64,000 nucleotides of DNA from positions 62,001 through 126,000 of the forward strand of contig JAHEEA010000030.1 of the NCBI GenBank assembly GCA_024640945.1, given 5' to 3'. Numbering within the stretch: the stretch's first letter is position 1; each line of letters begins with the position of its first letter. The position numbers and the translations under genes were made by a program. Positions 38,214 to 48,142 of the stretch are shown in pieces. Source of the DNA: Candidatus Methylopumilus sp. GTDB taxonomy: Bacteria > Pseudomonadota > Gammaproteobacteria > Burkholderiales > Methylophilaceae. A model generated the notes under the pieces. That model searched no databases. It was not told the DNA's origin and saw only the letters and a list, made by a program, of their open reading frames with translations.

Positions 38214-38474
38214 ATGAGTTTGATTAAAGTATTTTATTTCGCGCGATTAAAAGAGTCATTGAACTACTCAACCGAAGAGATTGAGTTGCCATCCGATATT
38301 GAAACAATCGCTGAGTTAAAAGTTTTGTTGGCGCAACGTGGTGAAACTTGGGCTAATTTATTTTCAGATAAACAGACTGTTCGCGCTGCCATTAATCATA
38401 CATTAGTTGATAACGATGCCAGAATTAAGTCTGGTGATGAAGTTGCATTTTTTCCACCTGTAACAGGTGGTTAG
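38214..38474 (+). CDS. moaD: molybdopterin synthase sulfur carrier subunit
   Basis: Ubiquitin-fold small subunit whose C-terminal Gly-Gly is thiocarboxylated and donates sulfur to precursor Z. The sequence ends 'DEVAFFPPVTGG' as required, and 'VFYFARLKESLNYSTEEIELPS' is typical. The 86 aa length fits. moaE follows. Confidence 0.95.
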   Translation: MSLIKVFYFARLKESLNYSTEEIELPSDIETIAELKVLLAQRGETWANLFSDKQTVRAAINHTLVDNDARIKSGDEVAFFPPVTGG

Positions 38475-38499
38475 TTTATTTATTTAAAGTAAATTATTG

Positions 38500-38952
38500 G
38501 TGAGAATTTCCGTTCAAACAGAAGACTTTGATGCCGGCGCCGAGCTTACTCAAATGCGTTTAGCGCATCCAGAAGTGGGCGCTTTAGTTTCTTTTGTTGG
38601 GCAAGTGCGTGATTTGAACGATGGTGCCATGGTTTCGGGAATGCATCTCGAGCATTATCCTGGTATGACTGAAAAAGCTTTAGCTGCAATTGCGAATAAA
38701 GCCATGCAGCGCTGGGAATTCGCAGATGCTCTGGTGATTCATCGTTATGGTGACTTAAAGCCACTCGATCAGATTGTATTGGTAGTGGTGGCATCCGCAC
38801 ATCGTCAAACTGCTTTTGCAGCTTGTGAATTCATCATGGACTATCTGAAAACGGAAGCGCCGTTTTGGAAAAAAGAAAGCACGCCAGAAGGTGAACGCTG
38901 GGTTGATGCTAAAGAAGTCGATGAGGCAGCTAAAAACCGCTGGAATCGCTAA
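38500..38952 (+). CDS. moaE: molybdopterin synthase catalytic subunit
   Basis: Large subunit of molybdopterin synthase. It shows 'GALVSFVGQVRDLNDG', 'LEHYPGMTEKAL', 'IHRYGDLKPLDQIVLVVVASAHRQTAFAACEFIMDYLKTEAPFWKKE' (with the active-site Lys residues). The track gives TTG at 38497; the adjacent GTG at 38500 (RISVQTEDF) is equally or more likely. The other moa and moe genes are not in the window. Confidence 0.94.
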   Translation: MRISVQTEDFDAGAELTQMRLAHPEVGALVSFVGQVRDLNDGAMVSGMHLEHYPGMTEKALAAIANKAMQRWEFADALVIHRYGDLKPLDQIVLVVVASAHRQTAFAACEFIMDYLKTEAPFWKKESTPEGERWVDAKEVDEAAKNRWNR

Positions 38953-39007
38953 TTGCGGGTTTGTAAATTTAAGTGTTATTAAAATTAATTAAATAATAAG
39001 AATATCC

Positions 39008-41203
39008 ATGTCATATCAATTAAACGCTAAGCAGCTCAATATCAATTTGCAGCCAAAGGACTTTAATCTTAAAGATAGTTCTGAGCTGATTAAGTCTATT
39101 GATCTAACAGCGTCACGTCCGTGGGTTGGTCAGGCAGAGGCTAAAAAAGCGACTGAATTCGGTCTGAGTGTCTTTAAAAATGGCTTCAATGTTCTTGTGT
39201 TGGGTGAGTCTGGAAGTGGGCGCCAGTCACTAGTTTGGGATGTTGTACAAAAAACCATGCAGGCAAGAGATGCCGCGCCAGATTTAGTTTTGCTTTACCG
39301 TTTTGATGCCCCGGAAAAGCCACTCCCAATTTATTTAAAAGCAGGGCAAGGCAAACAGCTACGCGCTGCAATGGATGGCTTTATTCGTTTCATGCTCAAA
39401 GAAATTCCGCCTTTGTTAGGCGAATCCGCTGCTGAAAAGAAAGATACAGGCGCGGCGAAGATTGAAATCGAAAAAATCATTGATGCGCAGTGCATTAATC
39501 TGGTTGAGATGTTAATCGCTGATGATGCTGAGCAAGCACATTCGCCTGAACTCAAGAAGTTTGCACGCTACTTAAGTGCCTTAAAACAAGACGCTATGGA
39601 AAACATTGAGATTTTCCAGCAAGCCACAGCAGCGAACAGCGACGAAGGGTTAATTGAAAGTTTCTTAGGGCGTTATCGCGTTAATTTGATGGTGGATAAC
39701 GGTTTAAATCCGCAAGGTTCTCCAGCCATTTACGATGAAGATCCAACCTTCAATTCTTTATTCGGCGGTTTTGAGAGTGCTGATAGCGGTAGCAACACTG
39801 CTGACTTCATGCGTCTTCGTGCCGGTAATGTCTTGCGTGCGCATGGCGGTACTTTATTGCTGCATTTGCGCGACATTAATGCAGACCAACAAAGTGGAAG
39901 TCAGATACTAGAAAAGCTCCATCGTTTCTTGCGTAACGGCACCTTGCAGATTGAAGAGCAGAGCGGTGCGCCAGGGCAAAGTATGAGTAGCCATTTTGCG
40001 CCAGAAGCCCTTGCAGCTGATGTGAAGCTGATATTGATTGCGACGCGTGAAGAGTATTACGCCTTGCAAGCAGAGCTTCCCGAATTTGCCCGTTACTTCC
40101 AGATTAAAGTCGATTTTGTAGAAAGTATGCCTGCGATTACTGAGGCGTATCAACAAATCACAGGTTTAATTGCTAGGTGGTGTGAGCAATACCAATTGCC
40201 TCATGCGGCGAGTGATGCATTAGTCAGTTTTGTGCGCTTTATGCAGCGTCATATTGATGACCAAACACGGATTAGTACCCAGTTCTCATTGCTGGAACGA
40301 TTGCTATTTGAGTCTGCAGTCATTACCCAAGCAAGAGGCGCCAAGCTTATTCAAGCGGCCGATGTTAAAGCTGCGATGGATGCCCGTTATGCAAGACATA
40401 ACTGCCCGGAGCGTCAATTGCGTGAATCGATTGTGGATGGTGAAGTGATGATTAATATCACCGGCGCCGAAGTGGGGCAGATTAATGGGCTCACACATAT
40501 TGATTTAGGTGACATGAGCTTTGGTTCGCCTATCCGTATTTCCGCACGTTGTTTTGCTGGCGATGAAGGCGTGATTAACATTGATCGTGAAGTGGCGATG
40601 ACGGGCCCTAACCACGATAAAGGCTTGATGATTTTACGTAGTTGGTTATCGGCAACCTTCACCAAACTCACGCCGCTATCGCTCACTGCGTCACTGGTGT
40701 TTGAGCAAGAATATCATGGTGTTGAAGGCGATTCTGCTTCATGCGCTGAGCTATATTCGTTGCTATCAGCTTTATCAGGCGTTGCGATTAAGCAAGGGAT
40801 TGCAGTGACGGGTGCGATGAATCAGCACGGTGAAGTGATGGCAATTGGCGGCGTGAATGAGAAGATTGAAGGTTACTTCCGCATCTGCCAAAAGATAGGC
40901 TTGGATGGCACGCAAGGCGTCATTATTCCTAGTCGCAATCTTGCACATTTGTTATTGGATGACGAAGTGGTTACTGCTGTAGAAAAAGGTTTATTCAATA
41001 TTTACGCGGTGAGTAATGTTGCCGAAGGCATGTCTCTTCTGACTGGCATGGCCGCTGGCCGCATGGTGGATGATGCCTATGAAGCTGGAACGGTATTGGG
41101 ATTGGCGCAACTTCATTTAGAAATGTTCCGTTTATCATATCAACACAATCAACCTATTCAACTCGTGGCGCCTAAGCCTCAAACAATAAGGGAGTTATTT
41201 TGA
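39008..41203 (+). CDS. Lon-like (LonB/YcbZ-type) ATP-dependent protease
   Basis: AAA+ protease without the classical Lon N-domain. A Lon-type Ser-Lys proteolytic domain is clear at the C-terminus: Ser in '[16 protein letters not shown]' (about residue 577) and Lys in '[18 protein letters not shown]' (about 619). The N-terminal ATPase has '[17 protein letters not shown]' at 63-79, where the usual P-loop Lys is Arg, then a long insertion and '[12 protein letters not shown]' (Walker-B-like). The length of 731 aa fits the COG1067 family. Substrates are unknown. It ends by overlapping the ugd start codon (TTGA). Confidence 0.88.
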   Translation: MSYQLNAKQLNINLQPKDFNLKDSSELIKSIDLTASRPWVGQAEAKKATEFGLSVFKNGFNVLVLGESGSGRQSLVWDVVQKTMQARDAAPDLVLLYRFDAPEKPLPIYLKAGQGKQLRAAMDGFIRFMLKEIPPLLGESAAEKKDTGAAKIEIEKIIDAQCINLVEMLIADDAEQAHSPELKKFARYLSALKQDAMENIEIFQQATAANSDEGLIESFLGRYRVNLMVDNGLNPQGSPAIYDEDPTFNSLFGGFESADSGSNTADFMRLRAGNVLRAHGGTLLLHLRDINADQQSGSQILEKLHRFLRNGTLQIEEQSGAPGQSMSSHFAPEALAADVKLILIATREEYYALQAELPEFARYFQIKVDFVESMPAITEAYQQITGLIARWCEQYQLPHAASDALVSFVRFMQRHIDDQTRISTQFSLLERLLFESAVITQARGAKLIQAADVKAAMDARYARHNCPERQLRESIVDGEVMINITGAEVGQINGLTHIDLGDMSFGSPIRISARCFAGDEGVINIDREVAMTGPNHDKGLMILRSWLSATFTKLTPLSLTASLVFEQEYHGVEGDSASCAELYSLLSALSGVAIKQGIAVTGAMNQHGEVMAIGGVNEKIEGYFRICQKIGLDGTQGVIIPSRNLAHLLLDDEVVTAVEKGLFNIYAVSNVAEGMSLLTGMAAGRMVDDAYEAGTVLGLAQLHLEMFRLSYQHNQPIQLVAPKPQTIRELF

Positions 41204-42366
41204 AAATTGCAATTGCTGGTACTGGTTATGTAGGGCTCTCAAATGCTGTGTTATTGGCGCAGCATCATGAGGTGGTTGCCCTTGATATTATCCCTGAGAA
41301 AGTCGCGCAGCTTAATAACAAACAGTCCCCAATTGAAGACAAAGAAATTGAAGATTTCTTAAAAACGAAATCACTCAACCTTAAAGCTACACTTGATAAA
41401 AAAGCCGCTTATGAAGGTGCTGATTTTGTCGTGATTGCAACACCCACAGACTACGATGAGAAGACTAATTACTTTAATACCTCATCCATAGAAGCGGTTA
41501 TTCAGGATGTGTTGGCCATTAATCCAAATGCGGTGATGGTGATTAAATCTACAGTTCCTGTGGGCTACACCACAAACATTCGTGAGCGATTTAAAACAGA
41601 CAACATCATTTTTTCACCAGAATTCTTACGTGAAGGGCGTGCCCTTTATGACAATCTTTACCCATCTCGCATCGTGATTGGTGAGCGCTCTAAGCGTGCT
41701 GAAGTTTTTGCAGGCTTGCTTAAAGAAGGCGCCATTAAAAAAGAGATTGAAGTGCTCTTTACGGATAGCACTGAGGCTGAAGCTATTAAGTTATTCGCGA
41801 ATACTTATCTCGCCATGCGTGTGGCTTACTTTAATGAGCTTGATACCTATGCCGCCAGTCATGGCCTAGATACCAAACAAATCATTGATGGCGTGTCATT
41901 AGATCCGCGTATTGGCGACCACTACAACAACCCATCGTTTGGCTATGGCGGTTATTGCCTACCTAAAGACACCAAGCAGCTCTTTGCAAACTATCAAGCT
42001 GTACCTCAGAACTTGATTCGCGCGATTGTTGACTCTAATTCCACGCGTAAGGATTTTATTGCCGATAGTATCTTGAAGTTAAACCCTAAAGTAGTCGGCG
42101 TGCATCGTCTTATCATGAAGGCCGGTTCTGATAATTTCCGTGCATCGAGTATCCAGGGCGTCATGAAGCGTATTAAAGCCAAGGGCATTGAGGTGATTGT
42201 CTACGAGCCCGTGCTCACTGAGCCTGCTTTCTTTAAGTCTCGCGTGGTGAATGACCTAGCACAGTTTAAAAAAGAGGCCGATGTAATTGTGGCCAACCGC
42301 GTGACGGATGACCTGCTGGATGTTGCGGCTAAGGTTTATACCCGCGATCTATTTGGTCAAGATTAA
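41200..42366 (+). CDS. ugd: UDP-glucose 6-dehydrogenase
   Basis: Oxidises UDP-glucose to UDP-glucuronate, a precursor for acidic surface polysaccharides. The NAD site '[17 protein letters not shown]', the catalytic Cys in '[15 protein letters not shown]' and '[14 protein letters not shown]' are intact. The 388 aa length matches the short E. coli type. It starts with TTG at 41200, supported by AGGGAG six bases upstream and a TTGA overlap with the preceding stop. It borders the polysaccharide island but has core-like composition. Confidence 0.94.
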   Translation: MKIAIAGTGYVGLSNAVLLAQHHEVVALDIIPEKVAQLNNKQSPIEDKEIEDFLKTKSLNLKATLDKKAAYEGADFVVIATPTDYDEKTNYFNTSSIEAVIQDVLAINPNAVMVIKSTVPVGYTTNIRERFKTDNIIFSPEFLREGRALYDNLYPSRIVIGERSKRAEVFAGLLKEGAIKKEIEVLFTDSTEAEAIKLFANTYLAMRVAYFNELDTYAASHGLDTKQIIDGVSLDPRIGDHYNNPSFGYGGYCLPKDTKQLFANYQAVPQNLIRAIVDSNSTRKDFIADSILKLNPKVVGVHRLIMKAGSDNFRASSIQGVMKRIKAKGIEVIVYEPVLTEPAFFKSRVVNDLAQFKKEADVIVANRVTDDLLDVAAKVYTRDLFGQD

Positions 42367-42372
42367 ACCGCA

Positions 42373-42774
42373 ATGGCTGACGATTTAAAGGATGGGAAGT
42401 GCCGCTTAGATAAATGGCTGTGGGCCGCCCGCTTTTTTAAGACACGCAGCCTAGCTACGGATGCGATTGATGGCGGCAAAGTTTATGTCGATGGTGACCG
42501 CGTAAAACCCGCAAAAGAAGTACGTGTGGGGCAGGTGCTCTATATCCGCCGTAAAGAGTTGGATATGGAAGTCACGGTTAAGGCCTTATCGGTCACGCGC
42601 AAGGGTGCACCAGAGGCGGCATTGCTCTATGAAGAGACACCTGAGAGTGCGGCCAAGCGTGAAAACGCGGCGGTGACTAAAGAGGCCGACCACGCCAAAC
42701 GTGAGCGCGGCGCAGGGCGCCCGACTAAGCGTCAGCTGAGGGACATTAAGAAGTTCACGGGGATTGCTTATTAG
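42373..42774 (+). CDS. hslR: S4-domain RNA-binding heat-shock protein Hsp15
   Basis: Hsp15 binds 50S subunits that carry a stalled nascent chain. The S4 domain is 'CRLDKWLWAARFFKTRSLATDAIDGGKVYVDGDRVKPAKEVRVGQVL'. It ends in a basic tail ('RERGAGRPTKRQLRDIKKF'). The 133 aa length is typical. It is the last core gene before the GC-rich island. Confidence 0.94.
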   Translation: MADDLKDGKCRLDKWLWAARFFKTRSLATDAIDGGKVYVDGDRVKPAKEVRVGQVLYIRRKELDMEVTVKALSVTRKGAPEAALLYEETPESAAKRENAAVTKEADHAKRERGAGRPTKRQLRDIKKFTGIAY

Positions 42775-42948
42775 GGCACGGTAAATGGTATTAGCGGGCC
42801 TGTTTATTTCGCTGAAAAGGGATTTGTATTATTCCCTTTCCGATACAGTTGGTTACGATAAAGTGAAGTGTTATTTTTCAAAAAACCTTGAATAAATGTG
42901 TTGCATAATAACTTGCCTTTTAGGCTTAACAATGTTCGTGGGTGATGG

Positions 42949-43393
42949 ATGCGACCGATTAAATTTTTTTGCTGCTAACCTTGCTGGTCGGCTGCGGTGA
43001 TACCGGGCACAACTTTGCCATGAGCCATGATCCCATCGGCGGGGGGCTCGTCACCAACCTTGGCCCGCCGAGCAACCTGGGGACAAAGGACGCCCTGGGA
43101 CGCTGGACGGTCGCAAGGCTCACCACGCTTCAATTTAGTGAGGACCTGCCATCAAGCTTCACGCTAGTACTTGACGTCCGCCATGCTAATCTGCGCTACC
43201 ACAAGAAGCCGTTCTTGGTCTCGGCGGGTGGGCAGAAGATTGACTTCGTTGGCTACAAGGACCCCGTCAGTACCAGTTCCTGTTCGAGGGCATCCCCGCC
43301 GGCACCAGCACTATCAAGATCGAGTCCTTGGACTTTAGCGAGGCCAGCCCCGAGGGTCTCTTCATAGAGCGCCTCTCGATAGAGTCGGGTTAG
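42949..43393 (+). pseudogene. small lipoprotein gene broken by two frameshifts
   Basis: From the ATG at 42949 the frame reads MRPIKFF and stops at once. If the T7 tract (42964-42970) were one base longer it would read MRPIKFFLLLTLLVGCGD, a perfect lipoprotein signal (lipobox LVGC), and continue through the ORF at 42969. A second shift, most simply a 5-base insertion GTCAG at 43266-43270, separates '...FVGYKDP' from 'YQFLFEGIPAGTSTIKIESLDFSEASPEGLFIERLSIESG'. The restored protein is about 145 aa, mostly a beta-rich domain that recalls the C-terminal beta-sandwich of some surface-glycan transferases. That resemblance is weak. Confidence 0.75.
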
Positions 43394-43483
43394 TAGAGTA
43401 TCTGTATCCTCTGCCAGATGCTCTAGTTGGGATTTTTTCCTGACCATTGAATCTATAAAACTTCTCTTGATGCGTTGTGGGGG

Positions 43484-43489
43484 TATAAT
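43484..43489 (+). promoter_or_regulatory. -10-like TATAAT before the GT2 gene
   Basis: A consensus TATAAT preceded by GGGGG lies 42 bases before the glycosyltransferase start. The -35 at the proper distance (CTTCTC) is poor, so this is only a candidate promoter of the rml gene cluster. Confidence 0.3.
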
Positions 43490-43530
43490 AGTTACTACTT
43501 TGATAATTAAATATCAGGCTAGTTTTAGAC

Positions 43531-44475
43531 TTGAAGCATACGAACAGTAAAAACAATCCTAAGGTAGTCGCCATCCTGATGGCAACCTACAACGGTGAGC
43601 GCTTCCTTGCCGAGCAGCTCGATTCCATTGCAGCTCAGACACACACTAGTTGGCGGCTGATTGTTAGTGATGATGGATCGACAGACGATACCCTTGGGAT
43701 CTTAAAAGCCTACCAGAAGCGATGGGGTGCAGATAAGATTGAGCTGCGCAGTGGTCCTTGCCAGGGCTTTGCAATTAACTTTCTGACCCTTGCCACGGAT
43801 AATGAAATCAAGGCTGATCTCTATGCGTTCTGCGATCAGGATGATGTCTGGCTGCCAACAAAGTTAGCCGTCGCAGTTGAGTGGTTCGAGTCGCTGGATA
43901 ATATTACACCCAATGCTTACTGCGGACGTACCCATTACGTAACAGAGCAGCTTAAGTCACCTGGTCTTTCACCGCACTTTGTTTTTCCTCGATCATTCCG
44001 TAATGCTCTCGTACAAAGTATTGCTGGCGGCAATACCATGGTCTTTAATCAGGCCGTTAAGAATCTAATAGAATTTGCCGGGTTAGTAGACGTAGTTTCT
44101 CATGACTGGTGGCTTTACATAGTCGTGGCGGCGGTGGGTGGGCGAGTTTACTATGACGAGGTGCCTCAGATCCTATACCGACAACATCCCGGCGCCTTGG
44201 TCGGCGCGAATGATTCGACCATTGCGCGTTTCGACCGCATTTTCTGGTTGATCCAGGGTCGATTTAGGGATTGGAATGATCGTAACATTGTAGCCCTAGA
44301 TTTGGTGCGCCCCTTGATGATTGAAGGCAATCTGGAGATCCTGAATCAGTTCGTGAGGTTGCGTCGCTCGCATATAATTCATCGCTTTAGGATGATTGAG
44401 GTCTGCGGTTTGTATCTGCAGGACTGGCGAGGTACACTAAGCTTATATTTGGCTGCGTTGTTCAATAGAGTTTAG
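43531..44475 (+). CDS. GT2-family glycosyltransferase, rhamnosyltransferase-like
   Basis: GT-A fold transferase with 'VVAILMATYNGERFLAEQLDSIAAQTHTSWRLIVSDDGSTDDT' at the N-terminus and 'LYAFCDQDDVWLPTKL', both typical of rhamnosyltransferases of O-antigen clusters. It lies next to rmlBDAC, which make dTDP-L-rhamnose; rhamnose transfer is inferred from that. It starts with TTG at 43531. The composition is intermediate to GC-rich. It is complete at 314 aa. Confidence 0.85.
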   Translation: MKHTNSKNNPKVVAILMATYNGERFLAEQLDSIAAQTHTSWRLIVSDDGSTDDTLGILKAYQKRWGADKIELRSGPCQGFAINFLTLATDNEIKADLYAFCDQDDVWLPTKLAVAVEWFESLDNITPNAYCGRTHYVTEQLKSPGLSPHFVFPRSFRNALVQSIAGGNTMVFNQAVKNLIEFAGLVDVVSHDWWLYIVVAAVGGRVYYDEVPQILYRQHPGALVGANDSTIARFDRIFWLIQGRFRDWNDRNIVALDLVRPLMIEGNLEILNQFVRLRRSHIIHRFRMIEVCGLYLQDWRGTLSLYLAALFNRV

Positions 44476-44488
44476 TGGAAGTGTTTAG

Positions 44489-45568
44489 ATGACAATATTA
44501 GTAACCGGTGGGGCTGGTTTTATTGGCTCCAATTTCGTGCTTGACTGGGTTCTAGGTGACCATCTACAGGAGGGTGAGGCGGTCGTTAATCTCGACAAGC
44601 TCACCTACGCCGGTAACCTCGAGAACCTCAAGCCCATCGAGGGCCATGATGCGCACACCTTCGTGCACGGTGACATCGGTGACCGCGCCCTCGTCAAATC
44701 CCTGTTTGAACAATACAAGCCGCGTGCGGTGATTAACTTCGCGGCAGAGAGCCACGTCGACCGCTCGATCCATGGGCCCGAAGATTTTATAGAGACCAAT
44801 GTGGTCGGCACCTTCCACTTGCTCGAGGAGGTCCGCGCCTACTTCGCGTCACTGGGAGCTTTGGATCAAAACGCCTTCAGGTTCCTGCACGTCTCGACCG
44901 ATGAGGTCTACGGGTCCCTAGGCAGCGACGATCCTGCGTTCACGGAAGGGCATCGGTACGAGCCCAACAGCCCTTACTCTGCATCGAAGGCGGCGTCCGA
45001 CCACCTGGTGCGTGCCTACCACCACACGTACGGCCTGCCTATCTTGACCACCAACTGTTCTAACAACTACGGTCCCTACCACTTCCCAGAGAAGTTGATC
45101 CCCTTGATGATCGTCAATGCGCAGGCGGGTAAAAATCTGCCAGTATACGGTGACGGTCAGCAGGTCCGCGACTGGCTCTATGTCAAGGATCACTGCAGCG
45201 CGATCCGGCGTGTGCTCGAGGCGGGTAGGGTTGGCGAGGTTTATAACGTCGGTGGCTGGAATGAGAAACCTAACATCGAGATCGTGCGGCGGGTATGTGC
45301 GCTGCTCGACGAAATGAATCCGCGTGCGGACGGCAAGAGCTACGCCCAGCAGATCAACTTTGTTACCGACAGGCCTGGGCACGATAGGCGTTACGCGATC
45401 GATGCCAGCAAGATTGAACGCGAGCTAGGCTGGAAGCCGGCCGAGACCTTCGAGACCGGTATCCGCAAGACGGTGGCGTGGTACCTAGAGCACCGTGGCT
45501 GGGTGGACAACGTCCTCTCCGGTAGCTACCGTGACTGGCTTGAAAAAAATTATAGTGTGCGAGGCTAA
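44489..45568 (+). CDS. rfbB: dTDP-glucose 4,6-dehydratase
   Basis: Second step of dTDP-L-rhamnose synthesis, giving dTDP-4-keto-6-deoxyglucose. It is an extended SDR with '[16 protein letters not shown]', the active-site '[10 protein letters not shown]' and '[22 protein letters not shown]', and '[15 protein letters not shown]'. The 359 aa length is normal. The gene is markedly GC-rich with C/G-ending codons, unlike the core genes at either end of the window. This is a sign of acquisition. Confidence 0.96.
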   Translation: MTILVTGGAGFIGSNFVLDWVLGDHLQEGEAVVNLDKLTYAGNLENLKPIEGHDAHTFVHGDIGDRALVKSLFEQYKPRAVINFAAESHVDRSIHGPEDFIETNVVGTFHLLEEVRAYFASLGALDQNAFRFLHVSTDEVYGSLGSDDPAFTEGHRYEPNSPYSASKAASDHLVRAYHHTYGLPILTTNCSNNYGPYHFPEKLIPLMIVNAQAGKNLPVYGDGQQVRDWLYVKDHCSAIRRVLEAGRVGEVYNVGGWNEKPNIEIVRRVCALLDEMNPRADGKSYAQQINFVTDRPGHDRRYAIDASKIERELGWKPAETFETGIRKTVAWYLEHRGWVDNVLSGSYRDWLEKNYSVRG

Positions 45569-45572
45569 TCCC

Positions 45573-46487
45573 ATGAAGATACTCATTACAGGTAAGCACG
45601 GTCAGGTAGGGCACGAGCTCATGCGCAGCCTTGCCCCGATCGGAGAGTTGGTGGGGGTTGATGTGGAGGACTGCGACCTAAGTAAGCCGGCCGCCATTGA
45701 GAGGTTGCTCGCGCACGTCAAGCCAGACCTGATTGTGAATCCTGCCGCCTATACAGCATTGGACCAGGCGGAGTCCGAGGCAAATCTGGCCCACGCGGTC
45801 AATGCGGCAGCGCCGGAGGTGTTGGCCAGGTTCGCGGCAGCTAAGAATATCCCGATCATCCACTACTCCACCGACTGCGTGTTTGATGGTAAAAAGGATG
45901 GGCTGTATACAGAAACAGACAAGGCGAACCCTAGCTCCATCTACGGTAAGACCAAGTGGCTGGGTGAGGCCGCGGTTCGTAACAACGCCCCGAAGCACGT
46001 GATCTTAAGGACTGGCTGGGTCTTCGGTAGTCACGGCGTGAACTTTTTAAAGACAGTGCTCAGGCTTGCCCAGGAGCGCGATAAACTTAGTATCGTGACC
46101 GACCAGGTGGGTTCACCAACCTCAGCCGCCATGCTCGCCGATGTTACAGCCGTGGTCGTTAAGCAATTATTTGAGCCTGGCGCCACCCAAAAGTATGGGA
46201 CCTACCACCTTGTTGCCGATGGAGAGACGAGCTGGCATGGTTACGCCCAGTGGGTGGTGGCTAAGGCGGGTGAGCTGGGGGTTGAGTTTAAGATCAAGGC
46301 GGACGCAATTCGCCCGATCACAACTGTGGAGTACCCGATGCCTGCCCTGAGGCCTGCTAACTCTAGGCTCGATACCAGCAAGGTGATGTCAACCTTCGGG
46401 GTATCCTTGCCGTCTTGGCGTGATGAGGTAACCCAGGTTCTCGAGAAGCTGGTTAATGCAGACGGGACGGTGAGGGATGATGCCTAA
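45573..46487 (+). CDS. rfbD: dTDP-4-dehydrorhamnose reductase
   Basis: Last step of dTDP-L-rhamnose synthesis. It shows the NAD(P) motif '[15 protein letters not shown]', '[23 protein letters not shown]' and '[35 protein letters not shown]' (catalytic Tyr/Lys). The track ORF begins inside rfbB; the ATG at 45573 opens the Rossmann fold and is chosen (304 aa). It overlaps rfbA by 11 bases. GC-rich. Confidence 0.95.
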   Translation: MKILITGKHGQVGHELMRSLAPIGELVGVDVEDCDLSKPAAIERLLAHVKPDLIVNPAAYTALDQAESEANLAHAVNAAAPEVLARFAAAKNIPIIHYSTDCVFDGKKDGLYTETDKANPSSIYGKTKWLGEAAVRNNAPKHVILRTGWVFGSHGVNFLKTVLRLAQERDKLSIVTDQVGSPTSAAMLADVTAVVVKQLFEPGATQKYGTYHLVADGETSWHGYAQWVVAKAGELGVEFKIKADAIRPITTVEYPMPALRPANSRLDTSKVMSTFGVSLPSWRDEVTQVLEKLVNADGTVRDDA

Positions 46488-47376
46488 CAAACGTAAGGGA
46501 ATTATATTGGCGGGTGGCTCGGGCACGCGGCTCTATCCGGTGACCAAGGTTGTCTCTAAGCAGCTACTGCCGATCTACGATAAGCCTATGATCTATTACC
46601 CGCTGAGTACTCTGATGCTAGCTGGTATTCGTGACGTCCTGATCATCTCCACCCCACAGGATCTACCAAGGTTTGAGGAGCTGTTGGGTGACGGCAGCGA
46701 GTGGGGCATGAACCTGAGCTACGCGGTGCAGCCATCGCCGGATGGCTTGGCGCAGGCATTTATTATTGGGCGCGACTTTGTGGGAAGTGATCCCAGCGCA
46801 CTGGTCTTGGGTGACAATATATTTTACGGTCACGGCCTGGATACCCAGCTGTCTGAAGCTAATTCCCAGGACAGCGGTGCCACGGTTTTTGCCTACCGCG
46901 TGTCGGATCCAGAACGTTACGGAGTAGTGGAATTTGACAATCAGAATCGTGCGGTCTCCTTAGAAGAAAAGCCGGCGGTACCCAAGTCGAATTACGCGGT
47001 CACCGGACTATACTTCTATGACAATGACGTGGTCGATATAGCGGCCAGTATCAAGCCATCAGCGCGTGGGGAGCTTGAGATCACCGACTTGAACAGGGTC
47101 TACCTTGAACGGGGCAAGCTGAATGTGGAGTGCATGGGCCGCGGTTATGCCTGGCTCGACACGGGGACGCACGAGAGTCTGATCGAGGCGAGCAACTTCA
47201 TCCAGGCCATCGAGCACCGCCAGGGCCTGAAGGTCTGCTGTCCGGAAGAGATCGCCTACCGCCGGGGATACATCAACGCCGCCCAATTAGAAAAATTAGC
47301 CGCGCCATTAGCCAAGAACGGCTACGGCCAGTACCTCCAACGCCTCTTATCAGAAAATATCTTGCATGAACGTTAA
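46477..47376 (+). CDS. rfbA: glucose-1-phosphate thymidylyltransferase
   Basis: First step of dTDP-rhamnose synthesis, activating glucose-1-phosphate with dTTP. It shows '[44 protein letters not shown]' and '[11 protein letters not shown]', '[24 protein letters not shown]', '[10 protein letters not shown]'. The 299 aa length is typical. It overlaps rfbD and rfbC by 11 bases each. GC-rich up to its end. Confidence 0.96.
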   Translation: MMPNKRKGIILAGGSGTRLYPVTKVVSKQLLPIYDKPMIYYPLSTLMLAGIRDVLIISTPQDLPRFEELLGDGSEWGMNLSYAVQPSPDGLAQAFIIGRDFVGSDPSALVLGDNIFYGHGLDTQLSEANSQDSGATVFAYRVSDPERYGVVEFDNQNRAVSLEEKPAVPKSNYAVTGLYFYDNDVVDIAASIKPSARGELEITDLNRVYLERGKLNVECMGRGYAWLDTGTHESLIEASNFIQAIEHRQGLKVCCPEEIAYRRGYINAAQLEKLAAPLAKNGYGQYLQRLLSENILHER

Positions 47377-47917
47377 TAAGACAGCAATCCCTGACGTATT
47401 GATCATCGAGCCCAAGGTGTTCGGTGACGAGCGAGGCTTCTTCTTTGAGAGCTTTAACCAAGCCGAATTCGAGGCGACGGTTGGTCGCAAGGTCAACTTC
47501 GTGCAGGATAACCATTCGAAGTCAGCCAAGGGCGTTCTGCGGGGGCTTCACTACCAAAATCCCAACCCTCAGGGTAAATTGGTTAGAGTCACACAAGGGG
47601 AGGTGTTTGATGTGGCTGTTGATATTCGCACAAATTCAAAAACTTTTGGGCGTTGGGTCGGCGAGATTTTGTCTGCCGAAAATAAGAGACAGCTCTGGAT
47701 CCCAGAAGGATTTGCCCATGGATTCTTGGTGTTGTCTGACACAGCTGAGTTTCTTTATAAGACTACAGACTTCTACGCACCTGAATATGAGGGATGTCTT
47801 CGCTGGGATGATCCATTGCTTAGTATTAAATGGCCGCTCAATCAATCGCCTAGGGTCTCATCAAAAGATGAAAATGGGCAATTATTTTCCGAAATTTTTA
47901 AAGTAAAAATAATATAG
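47366..47917 (+). CDS. rfbC: dTDP-4-dehydrorhamnose 3,5-epimerase
   Basis: Cupin epimerase, third step of dTDP-rhamnose synthesis. It shows '[19 protein letters not shown]', '[20 protein letters not shown]' (catalytic His), '[11 protein letters not shown]' and '[40 protein letters not shown]'. The 183 aa length is complete. The first part (to about 47570) is GC-rich like rfbBDA, and the remainder is AT-rich with A/T-ending codons. A recombination junction probably runs through the gene without breaking the frame. Confidence 0.95.
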   Translation: MNVNKTAIPDVLIIEPKVFGDERGFFFESFNQAEFEATVGRKVNFVQDNHSKSAKGVLRGLHYQNPNPQGKLVRVTQGEVFDVAVDIRTNSKTFGRWVGEILSAENKRQLWIPEGFAHGFLVLSDTAEFLYKTTDFYAPEYEGCLRWDDPLLSIKWPLNQSPRVSSKDENGQLFSEIFKVKII

Positions 47918-47960
47918 GATGTGAAATAATTTTATATCTGATACTCAGTATGCTCTACAT

Positions 47961-48020
47961 ATCTCATTACCGTGGCTGCTCCTGAAGATGGACGCCATCG
48001 ACGTCACCGCATTCGAGTAA
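47961..48020 (+). pseudogene. remnant 3' end of a GC-rich gene
   Basis: A short GC-rich stretch inside AT-rich sequence reads in one frame ...PWLLLKMDAIDVTAFE and a stop. The composition and codon use match the island's outer genes, not its surroundings. It looks like the tail left from a deleted or replaced gene; I cannot name the parent. Confidence 0.5.
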
Positions 48021-48142
48021 CTGACTTTCGCAAAACGGACTCATTCTCATTTTGGTGGGGAATGGTGCGCTAATGCCCGTTGTTGAGCAGTTTTATTTCT
48101 GTTGACCTGATGTACAATGACAAAAAATCAAAAAAGAGCGCC

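Noticed and set aside
42816-42841. Hairpin AAAGGGA...TCCCTTT after hslR as a terminator
   Set aside because: The stem is AT-weak and not followed by a T-run, so I do not call it; the rest of the 174-base spacer shows nothing definite.
44918-45382. Minus-strand 154-aa ORF opposite rfbB
   Set aside because: Shadow of the GC-rich rfbB gene; no start signal and no domain.
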